NCBI GenBank assembly: GCA_958295885.1
Contig: OY282380.1
Span: forward strand, 2,728,001 to 2,792,000
Length of the DNA: 64,000 bases
DNA from: Arenicellales bacterium
Lineage (GTDB): Bacteria > Pseudomonadota > Gammaproteobacteria > Arenicellales > JAJDZL01
Direction: 5' to 3'
Positions within the stretch are counted from its first letter, which is position 1. Every line of letters starts with the position of its first letter. A model generated the notes under the pieces. That model was given only the letters and a program-made list of their open reading frames with translations. It was not told where the DNA came from and ran no database searches. The translations under genes and the position numbers were made by a program. Below, piece by piece: positions 8,133 to 17,454 of the stretch.

Positions 8133-9371
8133 CTAGTTTGATGAAGATATAGTGTGAATGGGATACTTCATTAAGATAGGTTGAGTTGGGATGTCAACCA
8201 GCTTTCCGCGTGGGATGAGCCGCTTTTTGTCATACATGGGCAGAGTGCAAAGTTCTCCTTCCAGTACGGAACCGTCAATTCCTTCAACCTGCACTTGGGC
8301 ACCAGGACCTAGACTTGATTTATCCATGCGCGCAATCGCAACACCACAACCCTGATAGGGTGACCATCCGCTTGAACAGACGCGACCTGCGACTTGTTCA
8401 TTCACTTTGATAATCCGCCCCAGATTGGCTATTCCTCCAGAAACGCGCATGCCCCAGGTTCGGCACTGCCTTTCGGATCTTTCCAGTGCCTCGCGGCCAA
8501 CAAAATCTCGGTGGTCAAACTCAACCAAGTGACCAAGACCGACCTCAAAGGGCGTTGTTGTCTCGTCAAAATCTGAGCCTGCATTCAGCAGCCCTGCCTC
8601 GATCCGACGGGAACGGAACACTGGTGCGGCGGTAAGAGTCATGCCGAAGGTCTTACCCACTTCAAGGATATGATCCCCAATTGCAGCGATATCGGTGTCG
8701 GGCATGAGATAGATTTCCCAACCCAGTTCATTGGAGAAGCCGGTGCGGCTGATTATGGCTTTCTGGCCGGCAATCGTGACTTCGCTTAGATCGAAATAAC
8801 GAAATGGGTCCGGCAGACTGCCAGCTACTGAGTTCAGCACTTCAATTGAACGAGGTCCCTGAACTTGACTGACCCAGACGTTTGGGTCGCTAATTGTCAC
8901 ATCCAGTCCATGCGCGTGAGCTTTGTACCACGAGAACATGTCACCGTCGGCCTGCACCATCCAGAATCTGTCCTGCGCTAAACGAAGCAGGACACCATCA
9001 GTTATCATGCCGCCATCATGGTAGCAGGCAAATTGATACGAGCAGCGTCCAACTTTAACCTTGCTGACATCCCGCGTAAATACATGGCTCAACAGCGATT
9101 CAGCGTCCGGCCCGCTAATTTCGATTGGCAATTCACCTGTGTGGCGAAAGATTACCTCAGTACGGATTTTCCAATACATTTGATCTTCGGTGACATGACT
9201 CAATGACTCTGGTGTCAGGCGGTTGTTGTAGAGCGTGTATTCTGGATCATAAGGAAGCTCTTGATAACTCAATGGGTGAGGTACCATAGTGTGAGACAGC
9301 TCTCGAGGGCGGGCGCCCTTGTTCAATTTTGCTTTGACGACAAAGCGCAGTGAGGACAGATCAAAAGTCAT
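8133..9371 (-). CDS. GcvT/DmdA-like folate-dependent aminomethyltransferase
   Basis: A 412-aa protein of the GcvT superfamily. The N-terminal folate-binding domain includes ISGPDAESLLSHVFTRDVSKV at about 80-100 and later GPRSIEVLN; the middle has the family pattern RTGFSNELGWEIYL; the C-terminal barrel contains FVGREALERS. Relatives move a methyl or methylene group from glycine, dimethylglycine, sarcosine or DMSP to tetrahydrofolate. The sequence resembles the stand-alone DmdA-like branch more than housekeeping GcvT, and no gcvH or gcvP is near, so the substrate is open. The frame is open to 9458; starts at 9371 (MTFDLSS) or 9287 (MVPHPL) are both possible. It appears intact. Confidence 0.75.
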   Translation of the reverse strand: MTFDLSSLRFVVKAKLNKGARPRELSHTMVPHPLSYQELPYDPEYTLYNNRLTPESLSHVTEDQMYWKIRTEVIFRHTGELPIEISGPDAESLLSHVFTRDVSKVKVGRCSYQFACYHDGGMITDGVLLRLAQDRFWMVQADGDMFSWYKAHAHGLDVTISDPNVWVSQVQGPRSIEVLNSVAGSLPDPFRYFDLSEVTIAGQKAIISRTGFSNELGWEIYLMPDTDIAAIGDHILEVGKTFGMTLTAAPVFRSRRIEAGLLNAGSDFDETTTPFEVGLGHLVEFDHRDFVGREALERSERQCRTWGMRVSGGIANLGRIIKVNEQVAGRVCSSGWSPYQGCGVAIARMDKSSLGPGAQVQVEGIDGSVLEGELCTLPMYDKKRLIPRGKLVDIPTQPILMKYPIHTISSSN

Positions 9372-10688
9372 GTAGTAACTGTTCCAGATTGATGTTTGAC
9401 AAAATTTTAAGGTTGCAGACGACCATACGCTGTCGCGGACAGTTCGACTAAATTCCACGGACCCGCCGCTGCTTCTCCAACCACACCGAGGAAGCTTTGG
9501 AACTGATTCTCAAACCGATCCCCGACTGGCTGTTGCTGCACTTGGGGCTTCGCCGCCAGCGTGACCGCGCGGGCGGCCAATCGTTCGCGCCAATATACCG
9601 CAACTAGACCTCTAACCAGCCACCTATGCAGCAGGGTAGACCTCTACAAACTGTAGCCAAAATCCTCGCAATCACTGTTCGTAGCCGCCTGAATATCAGT
9701 TACTGAAACTATTGTCAGGCATTGTCTCGCACTGAAATCAGACAAAGGATTGGTCTTGGTCATTGACTGTCTTTAAGTTTCTTTCGCTCATTCGTAAAAT
9801 AAGCTGACGCAACTTTGGATACCTGTATTGAACTTCTTTTCGGTGGGAATGCAATGCATGGAGTGTGCTTAAAATTCCGAAGTCATTTGAAAGTAGCAGG
9901 CGGGAATTCCGAAACCGATATGGAATTTGTTGGCGAATCGATGAATGGCAACGCCAAAGGGTGAACGGTAGAGAACACTTTTGATCGTCGATGAAATCGG
10001 CTGTTTGCCGCTGTCCAAATCGGAGTAAGACTGAAGACGCTGGTGTCAGCGTCAGTATCGGAAGCAGAAGCTGCGCCGTTATTTTACGGAATTTTGGCTC
10101 GCGGCAGCATAGGAAGCTAGTGCAGGAGTGGTCTACGCGTTTGGACTTTGGCGTTAAAATAAAGAACTGAGAAGAATGAGTTAGGGCAAGTATTCTCGAT
10201 TCATGATTTGGATCAAGGATTGGAGACTATACTTCGTGTTTTGGTTGCCGAAATGGGCAAAAAGCAGAGGACGGGGCGCGGCAAATCCAACGTCGTGCAA
10301 TTGGCAGTGATTCCATGGTTTTACCTGACGAAATAAACATTTAGGATAAGTCGGAAACTGAAAAGTGGCTGGACGAGCTTGAAGAGTTGGAGCGTTGGTT
10401 CGAGCAAAAGATCGGATTAAACGATTCACTCGTGGCAAGCGGGATCCAGGAATGCTCAAACAGCTGCTTTTTGATCGGCACGAATGAGTGCGGCTAATAT
10501 TGATCCATCGAAATTGGTTGCAATTGATAGTGATGAGCCTGACACAGATATTCTTTAACGTGAGCTGCAGCAGTTTGAATCGATCATATCTTCTTCGTTT
10601 TTAGAAACAGAGTATGGATCTGTTTGTGCGCGCAGAAATCTAAGCCTTCCGTTCATTTACTCTCTTATGGAGAGATTTGGAATTTATG
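9372..10688. other. Long gene-poor stretch with a short coding relic
   Basis: About 1.3 kb without a recognised gene. The only coding-like part is the minus strand at about 9406-9600. It gives an Ala/Gln-rich frame (YWRERLAARAVTLAAKPQVQ) with locally higher GC and no family I can name; it looks like the tail of a lost gene. The rest has frequent stops in all frames. Confidence 0.4.
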
Positions 10689-11102
10689 TCATGCCGTTGC
10701 GTCTATTGTTCGAACATATCCAAATGTAGAACAATCAAGAATTGCGCGGTCTGCAGTGACAAGAGGAACGTTGTGGTGACGGGCTGTAGCGACGATGAAG
10801 CGGTCGGCGGGATCAGCATGAAACGATCCGGGAAGCCGGACGCTGGCGATTGCGATCTCGGGTTCGATAGGTACGAGGTAGATTCCCGCTATCGCCAACG
10901 AAGATTCGATCCAGAGTCGCACATCCTGTCCTAGTCTCAACCGACCCTTTTCAACCAGCATCGCGATTTCCCAAGGCGTAATTGCCGAAATCGCAACACG
11001 GCCTGTTCGTGCGGTTTCATTGATCTTAGTCCCTGAAACCCTGCCTAAACGCGAATCATCGATGAGCGCTCAAATCAGAACATGCGTGTCAAGTACGATC
11101 AC
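10689..11102 (-). pseudogene. VapC-type PIN toxin with premature TGA
   Basis: Starts GTG at 11102 and reads VIVLDTHVLI, then a TGA at 11070-11072 where the family has Trp, then ALIDDSRLG and onward in the same frame to FHADPADRFIVATARHH and VTADRAIL. All PIN landmarks are present: the first Asp in VLDTH, Glu in PWEIAML and Asp in DPADRF. Only the TGG to TGA change breaks it. It overlaps the Phd antitoxin stop as GTGA, so the operon structure is intact while the toxin is probably dead unless an internal start (MLVEKG, 10961) is used. Confidence 0.85.
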
Positions 11103-11368
11103 CTGGAAGCAGTCCAGTCAGCTGGATCAGCAGCCGGTCGAAACGGGTCGCTGTAGGCTAGTACCGTGCCCCGCATCGTACCGATGATCGAGAAGGTCTT
11201 CTTGGATTGTGGGAGTGGTGACAATACCGCTACCGGCTGGCCGCGTTTGGTAATCGTAACTGGTTCGTGATCCTTGTTCATTTGTGTGATCACTCGGAGG
11301 CATTTGGCCTTAAATTCGGTTGCTGCTATCGTTTTCAATGTTGCTTCCGTATTGATGAAAGTGTACAT
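11099..11368 (-). CDS. Phd/YefM-family antitoxin
   Basis: An 89-aa antitoxin. Residues about 13-55 show the Phd/YefM pattern TIAATEFKAKCLRVITQM followed by EPVTITKRGQPVAVLSPL, a DNA-binding dimer fold. The C-terminal tail (about 60-89) would bind the PIN toxin. The start is at 11368; a later in-frame start near the TIAATEF motif is possible. It is intact and overlaps the start of the mutated VapC by four bases. It probably still represses its own promoter although the toxin it controls carries a nonsense codon. Confidence 0.85.
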   Translation of the reverse strand: MYTFINTEATLKTIAATEFKAKCLRVITQMNKDHEPVTITKRGQPVAVLSPLPQSKKTFSIIGTMRGTVLAYSDPFRPAADPADWTASR

Positions 11369-11786
11369 AAATTATGGTACTTTATATTGATGGAATACTG
11401 ATTGATTTACGGTTTGCGCTCCCTTATTTCCAAGGCGTCTCAGGCTACAAGCTTGAAAAGACATTGATTGCCGCATTTCGCGCCGGGTTTGTCCATCAGA
11501 ACCCATAAACTTTGCACTGTCAGCCAGTCTTCGGTACTGTGTTTGAATTTCTTGCAATTCAGTGAACCTGACGGCTTGAGTAACGCCAACGGATTGTGAT
11601 TCGTGTTTGAGGCAGTTGCGCTGTTAGAAACAATTTGATTTGATTGAGTAAATCAAGGGACGGAAATATTTATTACCCCAAAATAACGCTGTTTTCTGCG
11701 TTATCCACGCATCGGATGCGATGTTGTTTCAAGTTGGCGCCAATGCGACTGATTCGCAAGCGTTTCGCCTGCTTTGGAGTTGGAGC
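11369..11786. other. No gene recognised
   Basis: 418 bp holding the promoter side of the Phd gene (AT-rich near 11370-11400). Short frames have no recognisable features. Confidence 0.4.
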
Positions 11787-12065
11787 CTACTTCCATAGCT
11801 GCAACACCCAAGGGTGGCCCAGATCGCCATAGAGGTCGATCAATTGTGGATAACAGCTCCACAACACATCACGAATTTGGTTGATCAGACGCACTTTTTC
11901 CTGTTTCAGTTGAGCATCGAGTTGGGTGCAGTCACGCAATAGCAGCAGTTCGCTGCACGGTACTTCAAGCGTTTGCATTAAGTGGCGGTCCGAACGCACC
12001 TATTCGGTCAACACCCGGGCATCGAGACGGTCATCCTTGGCCCCGGCCAAACTGAAGCAGTCGCC
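11787..12065 (-). pseudogene. IS110-family transposase internal relic
   Basis: From 12065 leftwards the frame gives LAGAKDDRLDARVLTE, the conserved KxDxxDA segment of IS110 transposases. After an in-frame break it continues as MRSDRHLMQTLEVP, then LKQEKVRLINQIRDVLWSCY and LYGDLGHPWVLQLW. Both ends are missing. It is another internal fragment, distinct from the intact copy at 26 kb. Confidence 0.75.
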
Positions 12066-12552
12066 GTTTCACATCAATTTGCATCGAAGATTTTCACGGT
12101 TTCTTGTTTTGTTAATTTTCATTCAGAATCAAGACCGACAAAGAGTGTATTCGAAACGCGCGTGGAGGCTTTTTAAATTTCGTTCCTTATGTTTACAATT
12201 TGACGTCATTGTTTCCGTTCAATTATTACAGATTTCAGAAATTTGAAACAGTCCGTTGAAAATAATTCTAAGTGAGATCATTGCAAGTTTGCTCAATAAC
12301 CGTTTGTAGCTGGATACCTTTGCCCGGAGAGATACAACACAAGGCAACAAGTAATCAGTTTGCCGTCTTCTCATTTGTTTCCTCATCAGATATTCACTCC
12401 AATTTCACAAGTATTTGAATTATCAATGATTTAATCTCTGAGAATGAGAACTCTAAGGTATAAAGGTCGAATGGAACACGGACATGCAATATTACAGATT
12501 AAAAGGTCAATATTGTCTTTGCTTCGAATGTTTGAAACAGGGGGTTATATTT
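12066..12552. other. No gene recognised
   Basis: About 490 bp of AT-rich sequence between the IS110 relic and the cupin frame. Nothing was recognised apart from the cupin upstream region. Confidence 0.4.
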
Positions 12553-12947
12553 ATGCCATCCAACAACAAGTTTCAAAAACTGGTTCATGTTACACAAGCT
12601 ACTGCTGAAGAATTTCCTGGTAGAAGAGAATATTTCACGTATCGAGACCTCGGTGTAAATGAAGGAAGTAGCGGAACATTAAACGCCCAAACAATGAGAG
12701 CCGTAAAGGGGATGACCCAACCAACAGGATGGCACTATCATGAATGTGACGGACAATTTCTGTTCATTTTAAATGGTTGGATTGATATGGAGTTTGAGAC
12801 AGGAGACGAGATTCATCTTGAAAAGGGTCATTCCATATTTTTCCAGGTGGCATGCGTCACAATGAAACGGCAACCTCCGATGACATGGAATTACTCGAAG
12901 TTTCGATGCCGAGTATTATGGGTATAGTGCCATGTAGCGCACCCTAA
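12553..12947 (+). pseudogene. Small cupin-domain protein, frameshifted
   Basis: Starts at ATG 12553 (MPSNNKFQK) after a GGGGG ribosome-binding-like stretch. It carries cupin motif 1 (GWHYHECDGQFLFILNGWID) and GDEIHLEKGHSIF. Near 12843 the frame runs into QVACVTMKRQ, whereas the frame one base over gives PGGMRHNETATSDDMELLEVSMP, the expected cupin motif 2 and C-terminus, ending at 12947. A one-base loss in the T5 run explains it. It may be a true mutation or a sequencing error. Single-domain cupins of this size bind a metal; the reaction is unknown. Confidence 0.75.
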
Positions 12948-13230
12948 AAATAAAGCCGAAAATCTGGCCTATTTTGACTACGACTCACTAGCCTCAAAAC
13001 CCGCTTAAACTGCAACCTAAAGGCAGGTTATCCACCAATGCTTAGAACCGAAGCAAAATATCGAATTCTTCCAGAGTTCGACGTTGACTCCCACGTTCAA
13101 ATACGTTATGCTTTCGGATTTCTCAATTCTTGCAGTTCAAACTATTTCTCAGTTATCAAATAAATGTTGGTTTTGATCTGTGTCAGAAATTTGGAATTAA
13201 TCGCTATAACGAAAGAGATCAAAGAAGACT

Positions 13231-14064
13231 ATGAAAATAGATTTGGCAGAAAAATTTGATGAACAAGTACGAAAAATGCTGGAGTCAGATGGGCAGGCTT
13301 TAGGACGAGTATACATAGGCTGGCAGAAACATGGCGAAAAAGGAAATTTTCAAACACAAGACGCAATGTTAACCGAGGTCTCAGAGAAATCAGACATTCC
13401 AAAGGGCACCGTAACATCGAACTTTCAGATCATTAAGCATCTATTAGCAGTAGACGGGGAGAGGAAGCCACCTAGTTCAACTGCACAGTGTAGAACCTTC
13501 GCAGATAGAATAAAACAATTCAGGAAACGTAGCGAGGTAGAGATTTATGAGGGCACTTCATCACAAATTGATGAAATTCTTAAAGAACTATATTTTCATG
13601 CTGAAAACCCACAGGTATTAGCAGAGGAGAAAAAGAAAATTCAAGAAAATGCGAAACTCTTTAAGGAAAAAACCGGAATTTACGTGTATACATATCCCCA
13701 CTATCATTTGAATCCTACAGCGGAGCTAACAGATGATACACCTGCAAGATACTATTTGAAAGTAGGAAAAACGACTAGAGGAGAAGAGAGGATATCCGAA
13801 CAAACTACTGGCATGCCTGAAGACCCATTACCTATTTTATTCATTTCGGGAAACTATGATACCGATTTTTCGAAGTCTGAAACATTAGCTGAGTTTGAAA
13901 ACAAATTCCATGATCATCTTGAAATTATTGGTCATGCAAAAATTCAAAAAAGAGGCGGGGGGAAGGAGTGGTTTATATCAAACAAAGAGACGATTGCATC
14001 GATAGCAGACCTTATGGGTTTGAAAATTCAGGATTTTGATGATGAATCTGAGAGCGACGGATAA
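13231..14064 (+). CDS. GIY-YIG (T5orf172/MUG113-type) domain protein
   Basis: A 277-aa protein. The C-terminal half (about 149-265) has the layout of the T5orf172/MUG113 branch of GIY-YIG: GIYVYTYPHY, then YYLKVGKTTRGEERISEQT with the conserved Lys-Gly-Lys-Thr and Arg, then EFENKFHDHL and finally GGGKEWFIS. The N-terminal half is helical and charged with a winged-helix-like start (DIPKGTVTSNFQIIKHLL) that may bind DNA. Relatives include phage and restriction-associated endonucleases. The gene is intact, AT-rich, alone in its transcript, and 660 bp before a DNA methyltransferase. Nuclease activity is inferred only. Confidence 0.65.
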   Translation: MKIDLAEKFDEQVRKMLESDGQALGRVYIGWQKHGEKGNFQTQDAMLTEVSEKSDIPKGTVTSNFQIIKHLLAVDGERKPPSSTAQCRTFADRIKQFRKRSEVEIYEGTSSQIDEILKELYFHAENPQVLAEEKKKIQENAKLFKEKTGIYVYTYPHYHLNPTAELTDDTPARYYLKVGKTTRGEERISEQTTGMPEDPLPILFISGNYDTDFSKSETLAEFENKFHDHLEIIGHAKIQKRGGGKEWFISNKETIASIADLMGLKIQDFDDESESDG

Positions 14065-14286
14065 TCATTCTAGCGTTGATTATTCGCAAAGCTAAAGTTC
14101 AGATATATAGCGACCGTGCCTCCTAAAATTAAGTGAATCTTTAGGTCTCATTTTTATTGAATCAGAGAGTTAATTGTGCTAGTAGAATGCTATTGAGATT
14201 GGAGGTCAAAATGTTACCAAGTGAATTTTCGATTCTCCCATTATTTACTTGGATTCAGCAATGTTCCTGAATTGGAAGAATTGCAC
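14065..14286. other. No gene recognised
   Basis: AT-rich spacer after the GIY-YIG gene. A GGAGG followed by ATG at about 14211 opens only a 19-codon frame. Confidence 0.35.
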
Positions 14287-14412
14287 TTTATGCCTCTGCA
14301 CAAGGTTGCAGAAATTGTCGACGGTACGATCTACACCCACCCAAAACCTGCTTTTCCACACGCCTTAGCTGGTTCGAGGCTTGGGAGCATCATCAATCAG
14401 GCTTTTCACTAC
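14287..14412 (+). pseudogene. Uma2-family N-terminal fragment
   Basis: Reads PLHKVAEIVDGTIYTHPKPA then FPHALAGSRLGS, matching the N-terminal part of the Uma2 pseudogene at 3070 at both protein and DNA level. The frame ends within 50 codons and no C-terminal part follows. This is the third Uma2 piece in the window. Confidence 0.75.
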
Positions 14413-14721
14413 AGTCGATTAAAGCAAATTGATTGCTTGATGAGATAATCGCGTAGTGTGAAGTTAAATACAACGATATTCATCGTAGTTTACGAAAATG
14501 GCATGCTGAATTAATGTTAGGATTGTCAAATTTCGAAAAGTGCTGTAGGGCAAAATTCAATTCCTTTTCGAGATATCGAAAAACAAGTGCTGAGCTGATG
14601 GAAATTGTCTACATCGCATTTGAGCCTGAAGATTTGCCTCAACTTGATGTAATGAACCAAGGAAGGAATTCCAATGGTCAGCCTGGACCACCTAGTTTCA
14701 GTTTAAACTTGGAACGTATAA
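14413..14721. other. No gene recognised
   Basis: Spacer between the Uma2 fragment and the methyltransferase. The open frame at 14514-14762 has no features and overlaps the methyltransferase start. Confidence 0.35.
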
Positions 14722-15744
14722 ATGAATACCGGTTTGAAAGACAACAATTCGCAGCGGCATAAATTTTTTAACGAAGACTGCATTTCTGGATGCAAAGCGC
14801 ATCTTGGAGATGATAGCGTGGATCTAATCGTTTCGGACCCACCTTACGGCATCCAAGGCGACAAGTTAGACAAGCACTATAACCGGAATGAAAATCATGT
14901 GATTGATGGTTATGTGGAAGTTCCTGCGTCAGAATATCCTGCTTTTTCTGAAAATTGGATCAAACAGGCCGAGCGGATCCTCAAACCTGGCGGTTCGATC
15001 TACATCGTGTCCGGATATACCAATCTGGTTCACATTTTGAATGCACTTCAAAAAACTCAGCTTCAAGAAAAAAATCATTTAATTTGGAAGTACAACTTCG
15101 GCGTTTACACTAGGACCAAATATATTTCTTCACATTACCATATCCTGTATTACACGAAAAAAGGAAAACGGCATACATTCAATACTTTTGCGAGATATGC
15201 GGATTTCGAAAAGTCTGAAAATGGCGGTTCATCAAATTACAAGGATCGAGAAGACGTCTGGATCATAAATCGTGAATTTAAACCCGGTCAAACGAAAAAC
15301 AAAAATGAGCTTCCGACTCAGCTTCTGATCAAAATGATTCAATTCTCCAGCAATGAAGGCGATGTAGTATGCGATATGTTTCTCGGAAGTTTTTCGACGG
15401 CAAAGGTTGCGAAAGGACTCAACCGACACTCAATAGGGTTCGAAATCAGCAAGAGTGCATTCGACCATCAGAAACGAGAATTTGAAAAACTGGAAACAGG
15501 ATACCTTCTTGATCAAATTCGAAAGCCACCGAAAAATCTGTTCCTAAATCAAGGTAAGCCAGTTAGTTCAGATGATCTAATTCAAATTTTGCGTGATCAT
15601 GCATCCCACCTCGATTGCGGGATGTCTAAGAAAAAATCGATTCAGAAACTGTCGGAAAAATTTGGTAGGGGGTACTGGTCAATCTTAAGGATTATTGACG
15701 GCACTACCAATAAGAGTGCTGAGGCGCGATCATCTCGAAGTTGA
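14722..15744 (+). CDS. DNA methyltransferase, beta-type N6-adenine/N4-cytosine
   Basis: A 340-aa S-adenosylmethionine-dependent DNA methyltransferase. The catalytic motif IV (SDPPYGI) is near the N-terminus at residues 38-44, and the AdoMet motif I (CDMFLGSFSTAK) is near residue 217. This order defines the beta class. Between them lies a WKYNFGVYTRTKYISSHYH region typical of the N6/N4 family. The C-terminal 70 residues after the fold look like an added helical, DNA-binding-like tail (QKLSEKFGRGYWSILRI). No restriction endonuclease is adjacent, so it is either solitary or paired with the GIY-YIG protein 660 bp upstream. Sequence specificity is unknown. It looks intact. Confidence 0.85.
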   Translation: MNTGLKDNNSQRHKFFNEDCISGCKAHLGDDSVDLIVSDPPYGIQGDKLDKHYNRNENHVIDGYVEVPASEYPAFSENWIKQAERILKPGGSIYIVSGYTNLVHILNALQKTQLQEKNHLIWKYNFGVYTRTKYISSHYHILYYTKKGKRHTFNTFARYADFEKSENGGSSNYKDREDVWIINREFKPGQTKNKNELPTQLLIKMIQFSSNEGDVVCDMFLGSFSTAKVAKGLNRHSIGFEISKSAFDHQKREFEKLETGYLLDQIRKPPKNLFLNQGKPVSSDDLIQILRDHASHLDCGMSKKKSIQKLSEKFGRGYWSILRIIDGTTNKSAEARSSRS

Positions 15745-15894
15745 AATCTGCCCCAATTGCTTTAACGGGCGCTTCCTTCAAGATTTGGATTGACAATGTC
15801 TCATTTATGCATCGAATTAGATGAAGCAACTAGGGTTTAGGCGTTCAAAATGACATCCAATTCCTAAGTTAAGGGAGCCGATTCATGTTCCAAT

Positions 15895-16180
15895 CGCACG
15901 GTTGCCATGTCAAGGTTTAAGACTGCTTTCGAAACTCTGTTCAAACTCTCGATTCGAGGTGCAGATCAAGTGCTGGACGCGGTCCTCGGATGGAGTCCTC
16001 ACCTGTCGGACTACATGTCCCATCAAAACGGGAAAATAACGCCATAGCTGATGCGCCTAAATGAACTGATTGAGTTGGTCTTTGAACTGTTCTCGCAAAA
16101 CGTTCAGAAGGGCACAACCGTCACTCAAACTGGCATAGGTGAGCATCAGGTGACGCACCGCACAAAGATGGTTAGAGGCA
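15895..16180 (-). pseudogene. IS4-family transposase 3' relic
   Basis: Reverse complement of this stretch matches the 3' part of the IS4-family transposase at 27850-28130, including gatgggac, gtcaaaca/gtccagca and cagtttcgaa blocks. The frame is broken in several places. It is a decayed second copy of the same element group in opposite orientation. Confidence 0.7.
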
Positions 16181-16409
16181 ACTTCAGCATTCAAGCTGAT
16201 TATTCAATCAATTGCGTTGGAAATAGTCTTATCACCAACTTTTAATTCAATTGCAATAGTTCATTGCTTGAAATTCAAAGATTTTTCTGCAGCTTCCTGC
16301 TAACAGGGCTGAATCAAAGAATCAGTCAAAGTCGCTTCAATTGGACCTTCACATGTGGTTCCCATCAATTGTGTTCGTGCCCGCTTATTCGTATGGAAAT
16401 TTCTGCTTT

Positions 16410-16446
16410 TTCATTTGAAATCGCATATCCATACGCGAAATATAAT
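16410..16446 (+). promoter_or_regulatory. higBA promoter/operator region, possibly leaderless
   Basis: A perfect TATAAT lies at 16441-16446, only five bases before the higB ATG at 16452. Transcription would therefore start at or next to the ATG, giving a leaderless mRNA. TTGAAA at 16415-16420 is a poor -35 because the spacer is 20 bp. TCGC...GCGA half-sites around 16421-16438 may be the HigA operator. The same arrangement is partly kept at the higB relic near 3980-4010. Confidence 0.45.
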
Positions 16447-16451
16447 TCAGC

Positions 16452-16733
16452 ATGATTTGGAGCTTCCGGTGTAAAGACACTGAGAGGCTTGCTAACCGTT
16501 ATCGAGTGCGGCGTTTTCTCAAATTCGAGCGTACTGCTCAGCGTAAGCTCGCACAGCTGAACGTTGCGGCGACGCTTGATTTTCTGGGGGTACCATCTGG
16601 AAACCGGCTTGAGATACTCCGGGGTGACCGTAAAGGTTCATACAGCATTCGGATCAACGAACAATGGCGGCTTTGTTTCCGTTTTGTCGACGAAGATGCC
16701 TACGATTTGGAAATAGTCGATTACGACCGATAA
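16452..16733 (+). CDS. higB: HigB/RelE-type mRNA interferase toxin
   Basis: A 93-aa toxin of the plasmid-maintenance killer (HigB/RelE) family, the usual length. It begins MIWSFRCKDTERLANRYRVRRF and has the family stretches GNRLEILRGDRKGSYSIRIN and QWRLCFRF near residues 58-80, where the catalytic basic residues lie. The last residues (LEIVDYDR) match the conserved end. HigB cleaves translated mRNA on the ribosome. The toxin gene precedes the antitoxin, the typical order for higBA, with 20 bp between them. It appears intact, with a relic of a sister locus at 4 kb. Confidence 0.93.
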   Translation: MIWSFRCKDTERLANRYRVRRFLKFERTAQRKLAQLNVAATLDFLGVPSGNRLEILRGDRKGSYSIRINEQWRLCFRFVDEDAYDLEIVDYDR

Positions 16734-16753
16734 TAACTGAGGAGACATTGACG

Positions 16754-17047
16754 ATGAATAGACTGAAGCCTGTCCATCCCGGCGAGATTCTGAAGCGTGA
16801 CTTCATGGACCCCTTTGGCCTGTCTGCTACAGCCCTGGCAGAAGCCGTTGGCGTGACGCCGGTTCGAATCAACGAGATTGTCCGCGGTCGCCGGGGAATT
16901 ACTGCCGGGACCGCACTGCGTCTGGCGCGGTACTTCAATACGGACGCACGAAGTTGGGTGAACCTTCAGTCCCTCTACGAACTTGAGGTTGCAGAGCAGG
17001 ACGAGGCCGATTCCCTGCGTGCCATTCGCCCTCGCGAAGTAGCTTAA
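16754..17047 (+). CDS. higA: HigA/VapI-type antitoxin
   Basis: A 97-aa antitoxin with a helix-turn-helix of the XRE/HigA type. It opens MNRLKPVHPGEILKRDFMDP, then has LSATALAEAVGVTPVRINEI as the HTH (about 25-45), RGRRGITAGTALRLARYF and a final NLQSLYELEVAE. The start at 16754 is supported by GAGGAGA nine bases upstream; the longer upstream frame would overlap higB. HigA binds HigB and the operon promoter. It is intact and, with higB, the most convincing live toxin-antitoxin pair here together with AbrB-VapC. Confidence 0.93.
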   Translation: MNRLKPVHPGEILKRDFMDPFGLSATALAEAVGVTPVRINEIVRGRRGITAGTALRLARYFNTDARSWVNLQSLYELEVAEQDEADSLRAIRPREVA

Positions 17048-17124
17048 TCGCATTCGCCTAGATATTCGAGTACGTGAAATTCGAGTGGAGAAACGTTTAA
17101 CAGGTTGTTAAAACACATGCGTAT

Positions 17125-17454
17125 TTGGATGATGATAATGCCATGAACGAGCGATTCAAAATATCACCTGACAAACTCGCCGCATTCTGCAAACGCTGGC
17201 AAATTCTTGAATTTGCACTATTTGGTTCCATTCTTCGCGACGACTTTGAACCCAAAAGCGATGTAGATGTGCTTGTGCGGTTCAGTCCCTACGCGCGACA
17301 CACTCTTTTAGATCTCGTGGAAATTGAAGATGAGCTAAGTGCAACACTAGGTCGCAAAGTCGATTTGACTGAACATGCAGCTATTGAAGACAGTCCAAAC
17401 TATATTCGCCGTAACGCTATCCTCCAATCCGCTGAAACAATTTATGCGGCATGA
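17125..17454 (+). CDS. mntA: MntA-type minimal nucleotidyltransferase antitoxin
   Basis: A 109-aa minimal nucleotidyltransferase. The diagnostic motif is FGSILRDDFEPKSDVDVLV (about residues 33-51): Gly-Ser, ten residues, then Ser-Asp-Val-Asp, the two Asp being metal ligands. In the MntA/HepT systems MntA AMPylates a tyrosine of the HEPN toxin and so inactivates it. A start at 17143 (MNERFK) is as likely as 17125. The stop overlaps the start of the hepT relic. The antitoxin is intact while its toxin carries three stop codons. Confidence 0.85.
   Translation: MDDDNAMNERFKISPDKLAAFCKRWQILEFALFGSILRDDFEPKSDVDVLVRFSPYARHTLLDLVEIEDELSATLGRKVDLTEHAAIEDSPNYIRRNAILQSAETIYAA

Noticed and set aside
15895..16180. 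Plus-strand frame at 16051-16245 as a gene
   Set aside because: It is the complement of an IS4 transposase relic; the similar shadows at 19.6 and 27.9 kb show the coding strand is the other one.
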